The notes: generated by a model from the letters alone, not told the origin. Shown: positions 26,181 to 35,707, counted from the stretch's first letter. The stretch is DNA of 64,000 nt from Herbaspirillum sp. meg3 (GCF_002257565.1 NZ_CP022736.1:3596001-3660000), one strand, 5' to 3'. Translations and numbers: made by a program.

Positions 26181-27173
26181 CTACTTGTAGATTGCCGTGA
26201 CCGGCGTGTCGCCGCCACGGGCATAACCGCGATACATACCTTCGGTGTTGAACGTCAACGCCACGTTGCCGTCGGCGTCGACGGCGATCAGGCCGCCACG
26301 TCCTTCATAGGCCGGCAGCACGTCCATGACGACTTGCTCCATGGCTTCTTGCAGCGTCGCGCCGGCGTATGCCATGCGCGCCGCGACGTCGTAAGCGGCA
26401 ACGGTGCGCATGAACACTTCACCGGTGCCGGTGGCCGAGATGGCGGCAGTCGCATTGGCGGCGTAGCAGCCTGCGCCGATCAATGGCGTATCGCCGACAC
26501 GGCCGACTTGCTTGTTGGTGATACCGCCGGTTGAGGTCGCTGCGGCAACGTTGCCGTGCATGTCGAGCGCGACCGCGCCGACGGTACCGAACTTGTTGTC
26601 GGGGTCGATGGGATCGACAGCGCCAGCCGAACCGGGGCCATGTGCCGATTCCTTGAAGGTGAACGAGGCCGCATCGTGATCCAGCATCATGCCGCTCTGC
26701 TCGCGCACGCGCAGCCATTGCTGATGGCGCGCTTCGGTCTGGTAATACGTCGGGTCGACGATATCCAGTCCCTGCTGACGCGCAAACGCATCGGCGCCGC
26801 AACCGGCCAGCAGCACGTGCGCGCTCTTTTCCATCACAGCGCGCGCCGCGACCACAGGATTGCGCGCACAGGTCACGTTGGCGACAGCGCCCGCTTTCAA
26901 GGTAGCGCCGTCCATGATGGCGGCATCAAGTTCATGCGTACCGGCGCGCGTGTAGACCGCACCCTTGCCGGCGTTGAACAGCGGACAATCTTCCAGCAGG
27001 CGCACCGCCTCGGTCACTGCATCCAGCGCCGATCCGCCCGCCGTCAATACGGCTTGCGCCGATGTCAGAATCGCTTTGAGTTCACGATGGTAATTCGCTT
27101 CATCCGCCTCGCTCAGGGCGCTGCGCGTGATAGTGCCGGCGCCGCCGTGTATGGCAATGACTGGAGTGTTCAT
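26181..27173 (-). CDS. iaaA: Isoaspartyl peptidase / L-asparaginase (IaaA)
   Basis: This 330-aa N-terminal-nucleophile hydrolase is of the plant-type asparaginase family. The autocleavage site is before T197 (FGTVGAVALD), and the STGG and GAGCYA motifs follow. It hydrolyses beta-aspartyl dipeptides and has some asparaginase activity. As in E. coli it stands directly before gsiA. It overlaps the regulator gene by 4 bases and the gsiA region follows at once. Confidence 0.93.
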   Translation of the reverse strand: MNTPVIAIHGGAGTITRSALSEADEANYHRELKAILTSAQAVLTAGGSALDAVTEAVRLLEDCPLFNAGKGAVYTRAGTHELDAAIMDGATLKAGAVANVTCARNPVVAARAVMEKSAHVLLAGCGADAFARQQGLDIVDPTYYQTEARHQQWLRVREQSGMMLDHDAASFTFKESAHGPGSAGAVDPIDPDNKFGTVGAVALDMHGNVAAATSTGGITNKQVGRVGDTPLIGAGCYAANATAAISATGTGEVFMRTVAAYDVAARMAYAGATLQEAMEQVVMDVLPAYEGRGGLIAVDADGNVALTFNTEGMYRGYARGGDTPVTAIYK

Positions 27174-28168
27174 GCTTTGTTTGTCCCTGATGCAGCGATC
27201 TTTTTGACCGCATTGCTTTTAACTGCGTTGTTCTTGATCGCCTTGCCGCTTGCGCGCGCCAGGCTCTTGCCTTGTTCGTACTGTTCCGCCTGGTACAGCC
27301 AGGGCAAAACGAATTCTGTCATTTCGGATGCCGCCTGCACCGAGCGCTTGGCGCGATGCGCGACGGCGTCGCACAGGGCCTGAATCAGCACCAGCGCTGC
27401 CGCATCGGACGTCGGCGACATCTGTCTTTCAGTCTGCGAATAAATCGTCACGTCGGCCAGCGGCACCAGCGGCGAATGCGGCAGATCGGTAAAGGCGATC
27501 AGCTTGGCGCCCTTCTCGACCGCACGGCGTGCCAGCCGCACCGTGTCGGTGGCATAGCGCGGATACGCCATGGCGATCACCACATCGCGCTCGTCCAGCT
27601 TGAAGAACTGCCGGCCGGTCTGCGACGGGCCGCCCGGATGCACACCGGACAAGACGGTACGGCAGAACGGCTCCAGCGCATGCACCATGATCCCGGCCAG
27701 AAAAGCGCTGGCGCCGAAGCCGATGACGAAGATACGGTCGGCTTTCAGAATCATCTCTACCGCCTGGTCGCAATGCTCTGCGACCAGCGCCTGGCGTGTT
27801 GCTTCGATGTTGCGGATGTCGTTGTTCAAGGCGGCGTAAATGATTTCCGCGCTGGTGGCGCTCTTCTGCACTTCGTGACGCATCTTTTCCACCGGCGCCA
27901 GCGAAGAGGCAAAATCGGCAACCAGTGCATTGCGAAACGGCGCATAGCCGTCAAAACCCAGTGCATGCGCAAAGCGGTTTGCCGTCGCCAGCGAGATCCC
28001 CGCCGCTTCCGACAGCTCGTCGATGGTCATGGTGGCGGCACGGAAAGTGTTCGCCAGCACGTAGTCGGCGGTCTTGCGATGCGCCTTCGACAGATTCGGA
28101 TACAGCTTGCCCAGCACGCGCGCTACTGCACCGCCGCCCTGCAAGGATGTGTTTTTTGAATTGTGCAT
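27170..28168 (-). CDS. RpiR/MurR-family transcriptional regulator
   Basis: This 332-aa protein has an N-terminal RpiR helix-turn-helix (KTADYVLANTF to about LATANRFAHALG) and a C-terminal SIS domain, a fold that binds phosphosugars. The C-terminus ends in a Lys/Asn/Ala-rich tail. It is the first gene of the peptide-import operon, so it probably controls the operon and itself. ATG 28168 is used. The open frame upstream is AT-rich non-coding sequence containing candidate operators. The natural ligand is unknown, though a phosphorylated amino sugar from cell wall recycling would fit the peptidases. Confidence 0.85.
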   Translation of the reverse strand: MHNSKNTSLQGGGAVARVLGKLYPNLSKAHRKTADYVLANTFRAATMTIDELSEAAGISLATANRFAHALGFDGYAPFRNALVADFASSLAPVEKMRHEVQKSATSAEIIYAALNNDIRNIEATRQALVAEHCDQAVEMILKADRIFVIGFGASAFLAGIMVHALEPFCRTVLSGVHPGGPSQTGRQFFKLDERDVVIAMAYPRYATDTVRLARRAVEKGAKLIAFTDLPHSPLVPLADVTIYSQTERQMSPTSDAAALVLIQALCDAVAHRAKRSVQAASEMTEFVLPWLYQAEQYEQGKSLARASGKAIKNNAVKSNAVKKIAASGTNKA

Positions 28169-28620
28169 ACGACGTTGCGATGAAACCCGGTTCGTGAAAC
28201 TGAAGTAAAACGGAATTAAATAGAAGCGGCTTCGCTTCCAAAAATGTAAATATATTTTCATTATTTTGAAAAGTAAAGAAAATATCCTTTCAAAAATGAA
28301 AGTAAAAACAGATGCACCTTTATCACGCGAGCGCAAGGTAAAAATGCACCTCAATAGAGAGGAAATTGGCTGCACTGCACCAAAGCGGAATGCGTGAATT
28401 CATCACGGACACGCCGCGAGAGTCACGTTGAAGATCGCAGAAATCGGGATGATTTTTGGAGGAGGCAGGCACGCCCGGTCACCGCGTTTTTGCTGCAGCG
28501 AAGCAGAAACGAACGACAAACCGCCGGCAAGATGCCGGATTGAAACGAAAAGAAGAAATACGGTCCGCAATGCGCTGTCTCAGCAACAGCACGGACAGCG
28601 TTGACAATCAGGATTGCCAC
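28169..28620. other. AT-rich control region upstream of the RpiR operon
   Basis: No gene is supported here. The stretch 28200-28310 is much richer in A and T than its surroundings and holds three dyads: GAAGCG/CGCTTC at 28223-28238, TTTCA/TGAAA at 28256-28271 and CTTTCA/TGAAAG at 28287-28302. The part from 28311 to 28620 shows nothing that I recognise. Confidence 0.5.
28256..28302. promoter_or_regulatory. Paired TTTCA-TGAAA dyads, candidate RpiR operators
   Basis: TTTCA-N6-TGAAA lies at 28256-28271 and CTTTCA-AAAA-TGAAAG at 28287-28302, with centres 31 bases apart. They lie 88-134 bases upstream of the regulator start codon. Two similar dyads close together in the only sizeable gap of the operon are good candidates for autoregulatory sites. 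Confidence 0.5.
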
Positions 28621-28989
28621 TCAACGCGGCACGATTTCCCGTAATTCGATCAGATTGCCGAAAGGGTCTGCCGTATAGATACGGATAAAGCCCGGAATCG
28701 GCGCGTCTTCCTGCACCGGGAAACCGCCCGCCTTGAGTTCAGCCAGCATCGGCGCCAGCTTGTCGACGATCAGCCCGGGATGAGCATTGAGCGCCGGTTG
28801 AAACTCTTTGTCGACACCCAGATGCAGCTGCAGCACGCCACACTGAAACCACAAACCGCCGCGCGCCTGCAGGGCCGCAGGTTTGGGCAACTCGGACATG
28901 CCGAGAATAGTACCGAAAAAACGCCGGGCGGCGTCTTCGCCCCCGACGGGCATGGCGAGTTGGATGTGATCGATAGCGGTGACTGGCAT
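28621..28989 (-). CDS. VOC-family (glyoxalase-like) protein
   Basis: This 122-aa single-domain protein has the vicinal oxygen chelate pattern: DHIQLAMP with H8 at the first metal site, a central LQLHLGVD with a second histidine, and DPFGNLIEL with the C-terminal glutamate. Members are metal-dependent isomerases, dioxygenases or resistance proteins. The substrate cannot be told. It is divergent from the LysR gene at 29243 with a 253-base gap, so that regulator may control it. Confidence 0.82.
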   Translation of the reverse strand: MPVTAIDHIQLAMPVGGEDAARRFFGTILGMSELPKPAALQARGGLWFQCGVLQLHLGVDKEFQPALNAHPGLIVDKLAPMLAELKAGGFPVQEDAPIPGFIRIYTADPFGNLIELREIVPR

Positions 28990-29242
28990 GAGTATCCTCT
29001 GGCTGGCTTGACTTGCGCTGAGCAGGTATCCGCAGATATGAAGATGTGCAGCGCGACGTGCGGAGGATTCTATCCCTTCGCTGCCAACGGTGCTGGCGGT
29101 GCCAAAAATCGCTGACTGAACGCTGACCGGGCAAAACCAGACAACGTCGAGAAATGGCGAACCGGCGCGCGATGCCGTATCCTCTCGGCTATATACCTAT
29201 GTCTGCCGCAATCGTTCCAAACCGCATCAACCGATATCCATC

Positions 29243-30172
29243 ATGAACATCCGCTTTCTCGAAACCTTCGTCTGGCTGGCCAAGCTGAAAAATTTCCGCC
29301 TGACCGCCGAGCGCTTGCACACGACGCAGGCGGCGGTGTCCAGCCGCATCGCCACGCTGGAGCAGGATTTCGGCGTGCGCCTGTTCGACCGCGGCGCGCG
29401 CGAAGTGACGCTGACCACCGATGGCAGCAAGGCTCTGGTGTATGCCGAGCGCATGGTCAAGCTGATGCGCGAGATGAAGGACGATATGTCGGACAAGCAG
29501 GTCTACGCCGGCGTGATTCGCATCGGCGTGATCGAATCGATCGTGCATAGCTGGTTTCCGGATTTCATCGGGCGCGTGCACAAGATGTTTCCGCGCCTGC
29601 AAATCGAAATAGCCAGCGACACCACCATTCATCTGCGCGAACAGTTCAGCAAAGGTGCGCTGGATATCGTGCTGCAGGCCGAGCCGGTCATCGGCACGCA
29701 CATCACCAATCTCAACCTGTGCGAATTCCCGATGCGCTGGGTCGGCAGCCCCAAGCTCAATATCGGCAGCGAGACCTTGAGCCTGTCCGATCTGGCGACC
29801 TTCCCCATCATCAGCTTTGCGCGCAACTCGGGACCGCATGCGGCGATCGAACGCATATTCTCCGACAGCGAACGCGGCGCGCTGCATATCAATTGCATCG
29901 CTTCGGTGGCCACGATGATCCGGCTGGTGACTGACGGCTTCGGCGTGGCGGCGGTGCCGCCTGCGATCATCCAGCGCGAACTCAATGAAGAAATCCTGCA
30001 CACGCTGCGCGTCGATGTGGAGTTTCCGGCGCTGGTCATGCTGGCCTGCTTCCGCTCCGACAACGAGAACCCGCTGACCGAAACGGTGGCCCGTATTGCT
30101 CAGGAAACTGCCGCCGACTTCGCACTCAATTGGGGACACGAGATTGCACGTTTGCCATCGCAGGCGCAATAG
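29243..30172 (+). CDS. LysR-family transcriptional regulator
   Basis: The protein has 309 residues with a LysR winged helix-turn-helix at residues 1-60 (AERLHTTQAAVSSRIATLE) and a substrate-binding domain after residue 90. The downstream genes on the same strand encode an MFS carrier, a DUF2848 protein and an amidase, and these are its likely targets. The divergent VOC gene may also be one. The inducer is unknown. Confidence 0.88.
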   Translation: MNIRFLETFVWLAKLKNFRLTAERLHTTQAAVSSRIATLEQDFGVRLFDRGAREVTLTTDGSKALVYAERMVKLMREMKDDMSDKQVYAGVIRIGVIESIVHSWFPDFIGRVHKMFPRLQIEIASDTTIHLREQFSKGALDIVLQAEPVIGTHITNLNLCEFPMRWVGSPKLNIGSETLSLSDLATFPIISFARNSGPHAAIERIFSDSERGALHINCIASVATMIRLVTDGFGVAAVPPAIIQRELNEEILHTLRVDVEFPALVMLACFRSDNENPLTETVARIAQETAADFALNWGHEIARLPSQAQ

Positions 30173-30527
30173 CGATCCTCGCATCGTCAATGCCGGCAAG
30201 GCTTACGTGTATTTGCAAAGGGTTGCAACCGAGCACCATGAACGCGCAGCAGACTGTCCATTTTTGCTCATAAGATTTTCCAATCATTTGCGCCAACAAT
30301 TTCTTGTTGGACAGCGTCAGACCTACTGCGCATACTGAATTTACACAAGATCAGTAGATCGTTCATGGCCCCGGATGCAAACTCCGGCGCAAAAACAAAC
30401 GACAGATTTCCGCCAGGCATTTTTCCAGCTTCGATTTCCAATCCAGCATTCCTGATGTCCGGAATGTTCTCGTGCTGTGAGAATGGCTGTGGCCGCTCAA
30501 TCAATCTCAAAGCAGGAGAAGGCAAGC
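30173..30527. other. Intergenic region before the MFS/DUF2848/amidase operon, with a dyad
   Basis: No gene is seen. A perfect dyad, CCAACAA (30293-30299) TTTC TTGTTGG (30304-30310), lies about 220 bases before the MFS start codon. It has no T-run after it and is more likely a protein-binding site than a terminator. GGAGAAGG just before 30528 is a good ribosome binding site for the MFS gene. Confidence 0.45.
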
Positions 30528-31844
30528 ATGACCAATTCAACCTCAGCACTCGACTCTCTACCGCGCTCGGCCGCCAACGCCGCCGTGGATCTGGAAGTTA
30601 CTTATAAGAAGATCGCCTGGCGATTGATTCCCTTCCTGGTTTTCCTGTTCGTGCTGGCATGGATCGACCGCGTCAACGTCGGCTTCGCCAAGCTGCAGAT
30701 GCTGCAGGACTTGCAATTCTCCGAAGCGATCTACGGCCTCGGCGCCGGCATCTTCTTCATCGGCTACTTTCTGTTTGAAGTCCCGAGCAATCTGCTGTTG
30801 GAAAAAATCGGCGCCCGCAAGACGCTGGCACGCATCACCATCCTCTGGGGCCTGGCCTCAATGGCGATGGCGTATGTGACTTCGCCGACATCCTTTTACA
30901 TCCTGCGCTTTTTGCTGGGTGTGTTCGAAGCCGGCTTCTTCCCGGGCGTAGTGCTGTATCTGACCTACTGGTTCCCGGCGCAACGCCGTGCCCGCGTCAA
31001 CGGCCTGTTCATGACCTCGTTCGCGATTGCCGGCGCCGTCGGCGGTCCGATTGCAGGCACCATCATGAGTCAGATGGAAGGCGTCGGCCATCTGGCCAAC
31101 TGGCAATGGCTGTTCATCCTCGAAGGCATTCCGTCGCTGATCGCCGGTATCTTCGTGCTGATGTACCTGCCGGAAAAACCAGCCAACGCGAAATGGCTGT
31201 CGGCTGCCGAACAGCAAGCCGTCACCCATGCACTGATCGCAGAGAACAAGTCCGCCGGCAAGCACCTCTCCTTCAAGGATGCCTGTAGCAACTACCGCGT
31301 CTGGCTGTGTGCCGCCGTGTATTTCTGCGTGGTCAGCGGCAACGCCACCATCGCCTTCTGGACACCTTCGATCATCAAGGAAATCGGCATCAAGGGTAAC
31401 CTGCAGATCGGCCTGATTTCCGCCATCCCTTTCATCGCCGGCACATTGGCTATGATCTGGAACGGCATCCATTCCGACAAGACCGGCGAACGCCGCATGC
31501 ATAGTGCCATCGCCACTCTGATCGCCAGCGTCGGCCTGATCCTGACCGGCCTGACGCTGGGCAACGCAGTCATGGCGCTGTGCGCACTGACACTAGCGGC
31601 AATCGGCATCCTGGCAGCCTTCCCGGTGTTCTGGTCGATCCCTGCCGCCTTCCTGGCGAGCACGGCAGCAGCTGGCGGCATCGCGCTGATCAACTCGATC
31701 GGCAACCTGGCCGGCTTCGTCGCACCGTACATGATCGGCGCACTCAAGACCAGCACCGGTTCGCTATCGTCGGGCCTGTACTTCGTCGCTGCGTTGGAGT
31801 TTGCCGCGAGCTTCCTGGTGATCGTCTTCATCAAAAAAGTCTGA
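30528..31844 (+). CDS. MFS transporter, anion:cation symporter (ACS) type
   Basis: This 438-aa carrier has twelve predicted membrane helices and the ACS-family features WIDRVNVGFA in helix 1 and LEKIGARKTLARI in the loop between helices 2 and 3. Members take up organic acids such as phthalate, tartrate or glucarate. With an amidase and a DUF2848 hydrolase behind it, the cargo may be an amide or carboxylic acid that these enzymes degrade. The start at 30528 is backed by GGAGAAGG, while an upstream ATG at 30477 lacks one. Confidence 0.88.
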   Translation: MTNSTSALDSLPRSAANAAVDLEVTYKKIAWRLIPFLVFLFVLAWIDRVNVGFAKLQMLQDLQFSEAIYGLGAGIFFIGYFLFEVPSNLLLEKIGARKTLARITILWGLASMAMAYVTSPTSFYILRFLLGVFEAGFFPGVVLYLTYWFPAQRRARVNGLFMTSFAIAGAVGGPIAGTIMSQMEGVGHLANWQWLFILEGIPSLIAGIFVLMYLPEKPANAKWLSAAEQQAVTHALIAENKSAGKHLSFKDACSNYRVWLCAAVYFCVVSGNATIAFWTPSIIKEIGIKGNLQIGLISAIPFIAGTLAMIWNGIHSDKTGERRMHSAIATLIASVGLILTGLTLGNAVMALCALTLAAIGILAAFPVFWSIPAAFLASTAAAGGIALINSIGNLAGFVAPYMIGALKTSTGSLSSGLYFVAALEFAASFLVIVFIKKV

Positions 31845-31952
31845 CCCTTTGAATCAAGTAGCACTACGCACCTTGTTTCCCCGCGCCGCCATCCCTCTGT
31901 TATTTGTTTCTGCACGGCGGCGCACCCTTTTTCACGTACCTGAAGTGGCCTT

Positions 31953-32627
31953 ATGAAACTCTCTTTCCAAACTGAAGCAACATCGCTGAACGTCGACATC
32001 CATACGCTGATCATTGCCGGCTGGGCCGGTCGCGACATGGCCGCCATCGAGCATCACATCGAAGAACTGGCAGCCCTCGGCATCCAGCGTCCGAGCGCCG
32101 TCCCGCTGTATTACCGCGTGTCGAGCAATCAGCTGACGCAATCGTCGGCAGTGCAAGTGCTGGGCGGCGAATCGTCGGGTGAAGTGGAAACTTTCGTCTT
32201 CAACGCCGGCGGCGAACTGTACGTCAGCATCGCGTCGGATCATACCGACCGCAAACTCGAAGCACACAGCGTGGCCTTCTCCAAACAAGCCTGCGTCAAA
32301 CCCGTCGCCTCTGCCGCATGGAAGCTGGCCGATGTCGCCGACTACTGGGACGAGCTGGTGATCCGTTCGTGGATCAAGGAAGACGGCAAGGAAGTGCTGT
32401 ATCAGGAAGGCACGCTGGCCAGCCTGCGCACGCCGCAAGATCTGATCGCACGCTTCACCGACGGCAAGCAGATCCTGCCGGAGGGCTGCGGCATGACCTG
32501 CGGCACGGTCGGCGCGATCGGCGGCATCCGCCCTGCGACATCGTTCACGATGGAGTTGTTCGATCCGCGTCGTCAACGCGCATTGCGTCATTCGTATGAA
32601 GCGGAAATCCTCGCCGAAGTCGCTTGA
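31953..32627 (+). CDS. DUF2848 protein
   Basis: This 224-aa protein belongs to DUF2848, a family with a remote likeness to fumarylacetoacetate-hydrolase-type enzymes. Conserved features are EHHIEELAALG near residue 35, SDHTDRK near residue 95 and CGTVGAIGGI near the end. No experimentally known reaction can be assigned from sequence. It stands between an ACS carrier and an amidase, with which it overlaps closely, so it probably catalyses a step in the same catabolic route. Confidence 0.85.
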   Translation: MKLSFQTEATSLNVDIHTLIIAGWAGRDMAAIEHHIEELAALGIQRPSAVPLYYRVSSNQLTQSSAVQVLGGESSGEVETFVFNAGGELYVSIASDHTDRKLEAHSVAFSKQACVKPVASAAWKLADVADYWDELVIRSWIKEDGKEVLYQEGTLASLRTPQDLIARFTDGKQILPEGCGMTCGTVGAIGGIRPATSFTMELFDPRRQRALRHSYEAEILAEVA

Positions 32628-32668
32628 TTCCGATTCACTCTTCCGACTCATTCTTCCCTGATCAAGAC

Positions 32669-34030
32669 ATGATTCCAAGCCTGCATCAACAAAGTGAAGA
32701 ACTGCGCAACAACAATAGCTCCTCGCTTGAACTGACTGAGCTCGCACTGCAACGCGCCGCTGCCGCCGATGGCGAAGGCGCGCGCGTTTTCACGCGTCTC
32801 TATGCCGACTCCGCACGCGCTGCCGCGACGGCTTCCGACACGCTGCGCAGCGCCGGCATCGTGCGCTCGCCGATCGAAGGCCTGCCGGTGTCGATCAAGG
32901 ATTTGTTCGACGTCGCCGGTGAAACCACGCTGGCCGGCTCGGTCGCCTTGCGCGGCTATCCGGCAGCGACCGAGAGCGCCGTCGTCGTCAAACGCCTGAT
33001 CGCTGCGGGCGCCGTGATCGTCGGCCGCACCAACATGACCGAATTCGCCTATTCCGGCCTCGGCATCAATCCGCATTACGGCACGCCGCGCAATCCATGG
33101 CAGCGCGAAGTTGGTGGCGTTGATGGCGGACGCATTCCCGGCGGCTCGTCATCGGGCGCCGCGATTTCCGTCACCGACGGCATGGCCTCAGCCGGCGTCG
33201 GCTCGGACACCGGCGGCTCGATTCGTATTCCGGCTGCGTTCTGCGGCATCACAGGCTTCAAGCCGACCGCACGCCGCGTATCGATGCAAGGCGTATTGCC
33301 GCTGTCCGAGAATCTCGACTCCATCGGCGCCATGGCGCCGACCGTCCTCTGCTGCGCCATGATGGATGCCGTGCTGTCAGGCGAAGAGTTCGTCGCGCCG
33401 GTGGCGCATCCACTACGCGGCTTGCGTCTGCTCTACCCGACCAACATCGTGCGCGACGGCATGGATGAACATGTCGCCGCCAGCATGCAGGTAGCCATTG
33501 CCAAACTGACGGCCGCAGGCGCCGTGATCGTCGAACAAGAGGTACCGGCCTTCAACGAACTGGCGGCCATCAATGCCAAGGGCGGCTTCACCGCTGCCGA
33601 AGCCTGGACCTGGCACCGCCAACTGATCGCCGAACGCAAGGATCACTACGACCAGCGCGTGGTCTCGCGCATCATGCGCGGCAAGGAGATGAGCGCCGCC
33701 GACCTGCTCGACGTCCTGCACAGCCGCCGCAACTGGATCGCAAAGGTTGAACACCAGCTTGCAGGCTACGATGCCCTGCTGATGCCGACCGTACCGATCA
33801 TCGCGCCGAAGATCGCCGACCTGCAGGTCAGCGACGATGCCTACTACGCCGCCAATGGTCTGATTCTGCGCAATCCGACGCTGATCAATTTCCTCGATGG
33901 TTGTGCGGTGTCCTTGCCTTGTCATGCTGCAGGAACAGCACCGGTCGGCCTGGGGCTGGCTGCTGCCGGTGGCAATGATCGCCATTTGTTGTCGATTGCT
34001 TTGGCGGTGGAGACGTTGTTGAAGCAGTAA
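32669..34030 (+). CDS. Amidase (amidase signature family)
   Basis: This 453-aa protein has the Ser-cisSer-Lys triad of the amidase signature family: the lysine in VSIKDLF, the cis-serine in GGSSSGAA and the nucleophile serine in SDTGGSIR. It hydrolyses a carboxamide. The exact substrate is unknown. The ATG at 32669 is chosen because a TTG at 32624 would add a poor N-terminus inside the end of the DUF2848 gene. A strong hairpin terminator follows about 50 bases after the stop. Confidence 0.88.
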   Translation: MIPSLHQQSEELRNNNSSSLELTELALQRAAAADGEGARVFTRLYADSARAAATASDTLRSAGIVRSPIEGLPVSIKDLFDVAGETTLAGSVALRGYPAATESAVVVKRLIAAGAVIVGRTNMTEFAYSGLGINPHYGTPRNPWQREVGGVDGGRIPGGSSSGAAISVTDGMASAGVGSDTGGSIRIPAAFCGITGFKPTARRVSMQGVLPLSENLDSIGAMAPTVLCCAMMDAVLSGEEFVAPVAHPLRGLRLLYPTNIVRDGMDEHVAASMQVAIAKLTAAGAVIVEQEVPAFNELAAINAKGGFTAAEAWTWHRQLIAERKDHYDQRVVSRIMRGKEMSAADLLDVLHSRRNWIAKVEHQLAGYDALLMPTVPIIAPKIADLQVSDDAYYAANGLILRNPTLINFLDGCAVSLPCHAAGTAPVGLGLAAAGGNDRHLLSIALAVETLLKQ

Positions 34031-34079
34031 TGGAAATACAGTAAGGTAAGTTGTGGCGCCAAACGGCTGACCACAATAG

Positions 34080-34110
34080 AAAACGGCTTGCAGCGATGCA
34101 AGCCGTTTTT
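34080..34110. terminator. Bidirectional rho-independent terminator
   Basis: A perfect stem AAACGGCTTGCA (34081-34092) with TGCAAGCCGTTT (34097-34108) around a GCGA loop is followed by T residues, and the mirrored A residues give a T-run on the other strand. It lies between the amidase gene (plus) and fumC (minus), which converge on it. Confidence 0.85.
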
Positions 34111-34250
34111 ACTTTCCGGATGAATGAATTCCACCCAATGGCATACCCAGTCAGGATAATGCCGCCGATTTCCTCAGCCTTACGGATCAGATAATCGCAG
34201 CACCATCGCCGATGAGCGAATTTCCTCACGCCTTCCTGCGCAGATGGCGC

Positions 34251-35654
34251 CTAAGATGTCGAACTTCGCACGCCGGCCATCTCTGTTGGATTCACCAGGC
34301 GGTCGTACGTCTCCGCATCAATGCAACCCAAGGCCAGCGCTGCTGCGCGGGGCGTGATCCGATCGCGCAGTGCGAGGGCGGTAATCTGCGCGACGGCATC
34401 GTAGCCAAGGACGGGATTAAGCACGGTAACGGACAACAGCGCATCGTTGACGTTTTTGGCCAGACGCTCCGCATCGACCTGGAGTCCGGCTACCACACGC
34501 TCGGAGAATGTCTTGCAGGTATTGCTCAGGATGCGAATTGATTGCAGCACGTTGTAGATAATGACGGGTTTCGCCACGTTCAGCTCAAACAAGCCTGACG
34601 CACCTGAGAGGGTAACGGTCTGATGGTTTCCCATCACCTGAAAACATGCCTGAATCAGTACCTCTGCAATGGTCGGATTGCGCTTTCCAGGCATGATCGA
34701 CGAAGTCAGTCCATCGTCCGGAATAATCAGCTCGCCCAGACCACAGCGCGGCCCCGAGCCCAGCAAACGGATGTCGTTGGCAATCTTCACCAATGAAGTG
34801 GCAATCGTATTGAGTACACCGGATACCTCGACCATCGTATCGTGCGCTGCCATGCCTTCCAGTTTGTTGGGATGCGTCTGGAACGGCAATCCGGTACTGA
34901 CGGCAAGTTCCGAACAGAAGCGTTCGGCAAAATGCTCCGGCGCATTCAATCCAGTGCCGGCAGCGGTGCCGCCTTGCGCAAGCAGCATAATCCTCGGCAA
35001 TACGTCGTCGATGCGCTGCACGGCTGCCTGCAACTGATAGGCGTAAGCAGAAAAGGCACGCCCCATTGTCGTCGGCACGGCATCCATGAGATGCGTGCGG
35101 GCGATCTTGACGACATCGTTGAACGCCAGCGCACGCTCTTCCAGCGATGCATGCAAAGAGACAAGCGCCGGTCGAAGCTGACTGGTAAGCTGCAATGCGG
35201 TGCTGATGTGCATGACGGTCGGAAAACTGTCATTCGACGACTGCGATGCATTGACGTGATCGTTCGGGTGAACCGGATGCTTCGTACCTAGCCCTTCTCC
35301 AAGCAGCACATTAGCGCGATTGGCGATGACTTCATTCGCATTCATGTTCGTCTGCGTTCCTGAGCCGGTTTGCCAGATGCTCAGAGGAAAATGCGCGTCC
35401 CATTTCCCTTCGCTCACTTCAATAGCGGCTTGTTCGATGACTCTTACACGCTGCGTATCGAGCACGCCACATTCGAGGTTGGCGCGCGCGGCTGCAAGCT
35501 TGTGCAGGCCAAATGCGTGAATCAGTGCTGCGGGGAAATGCTCTTCTGCCGTACCAAAAACCGCCAAGGTCCGCTGAGTCTGTGCGCCCCAATAGCGATC
35601 GGCAGGAATTTCAACGGGACCGAAGGCATCCTTCTCTATTCTTGATGTACTCAT
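34251..35654 (-). CDS. fumC: Class II fumarate hydratase (FumC)
   Basis: The protein has 467 residues, the normal length for FumC. It contains SGTQTNMNANEV, HPNDHVNASQSSND, and the family signature as SSIMPGKRNP. The last has Arg where most fumarases have Val (GKVNP), a modest deviation. It interconverts fumarate and malate. The start ATG 35654 gives the usual N-terminus EKDAFGPVEIPADRYWGAQTQ. The longer open frame begins with TTG. It lies downstream of a chemoreceptor gene and near dctA and a fumarate-releasing type lyase, which suggests a specialised role rather than the main citric acid cycle enzyme. Confidence 0.9.
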   Translation of the reverse strand: MSTSRIEKDAFGPVEIPADRYWGAQTQRTLAVFGTAEEHFPAALIHAFGLHKLAAARANLECGVLDTQRVRVIEQAAIEVSEGKWDAHFPLSIWQTGSGTQTNMNANEVIANRANVLLGEGLGTKHPVHPNDHVNASQSSNDSFPTVMHISTALQLTSQLRPALVSLHASLEERALAFNDVVKIARTHLMDAVPTTMGRAFSAYAYQLQAAVQRIDDVLPRIMLLAQGGTAAGTGLNAPEHFAERFCSELAVSTGLPFQTHPNKLEGMAAHDTMVEVSGVLNTIATSLVKIANDIRLLGSGPRCGLGELIIPDDGLTSSIMPGKRNPTIAEVLIQACFQVMGNHQTVTLSGASGLFELNVAKPVIIYNVLQSIRILSNTCKTFSERVVAGLQVDAERLAKNVNDALLSVTVLNPVLGYDAVAQITALALRDRITPRAAALALGCIDAETYDRLVNPTEMAGVRSSTS

Positions 35655-35707
35655 CTTTAGCTCGGCAAAGTGGTAATCCAATGTGATTCCCAGACAGGGA
35701 AATGAAA

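Noticed and set aside
28423..28620. 65-residue minus-strand frame upstream of the RpiR operon
   Set aside because: No domain, and a poor start context. It probably arises by chance in the intergenic region.
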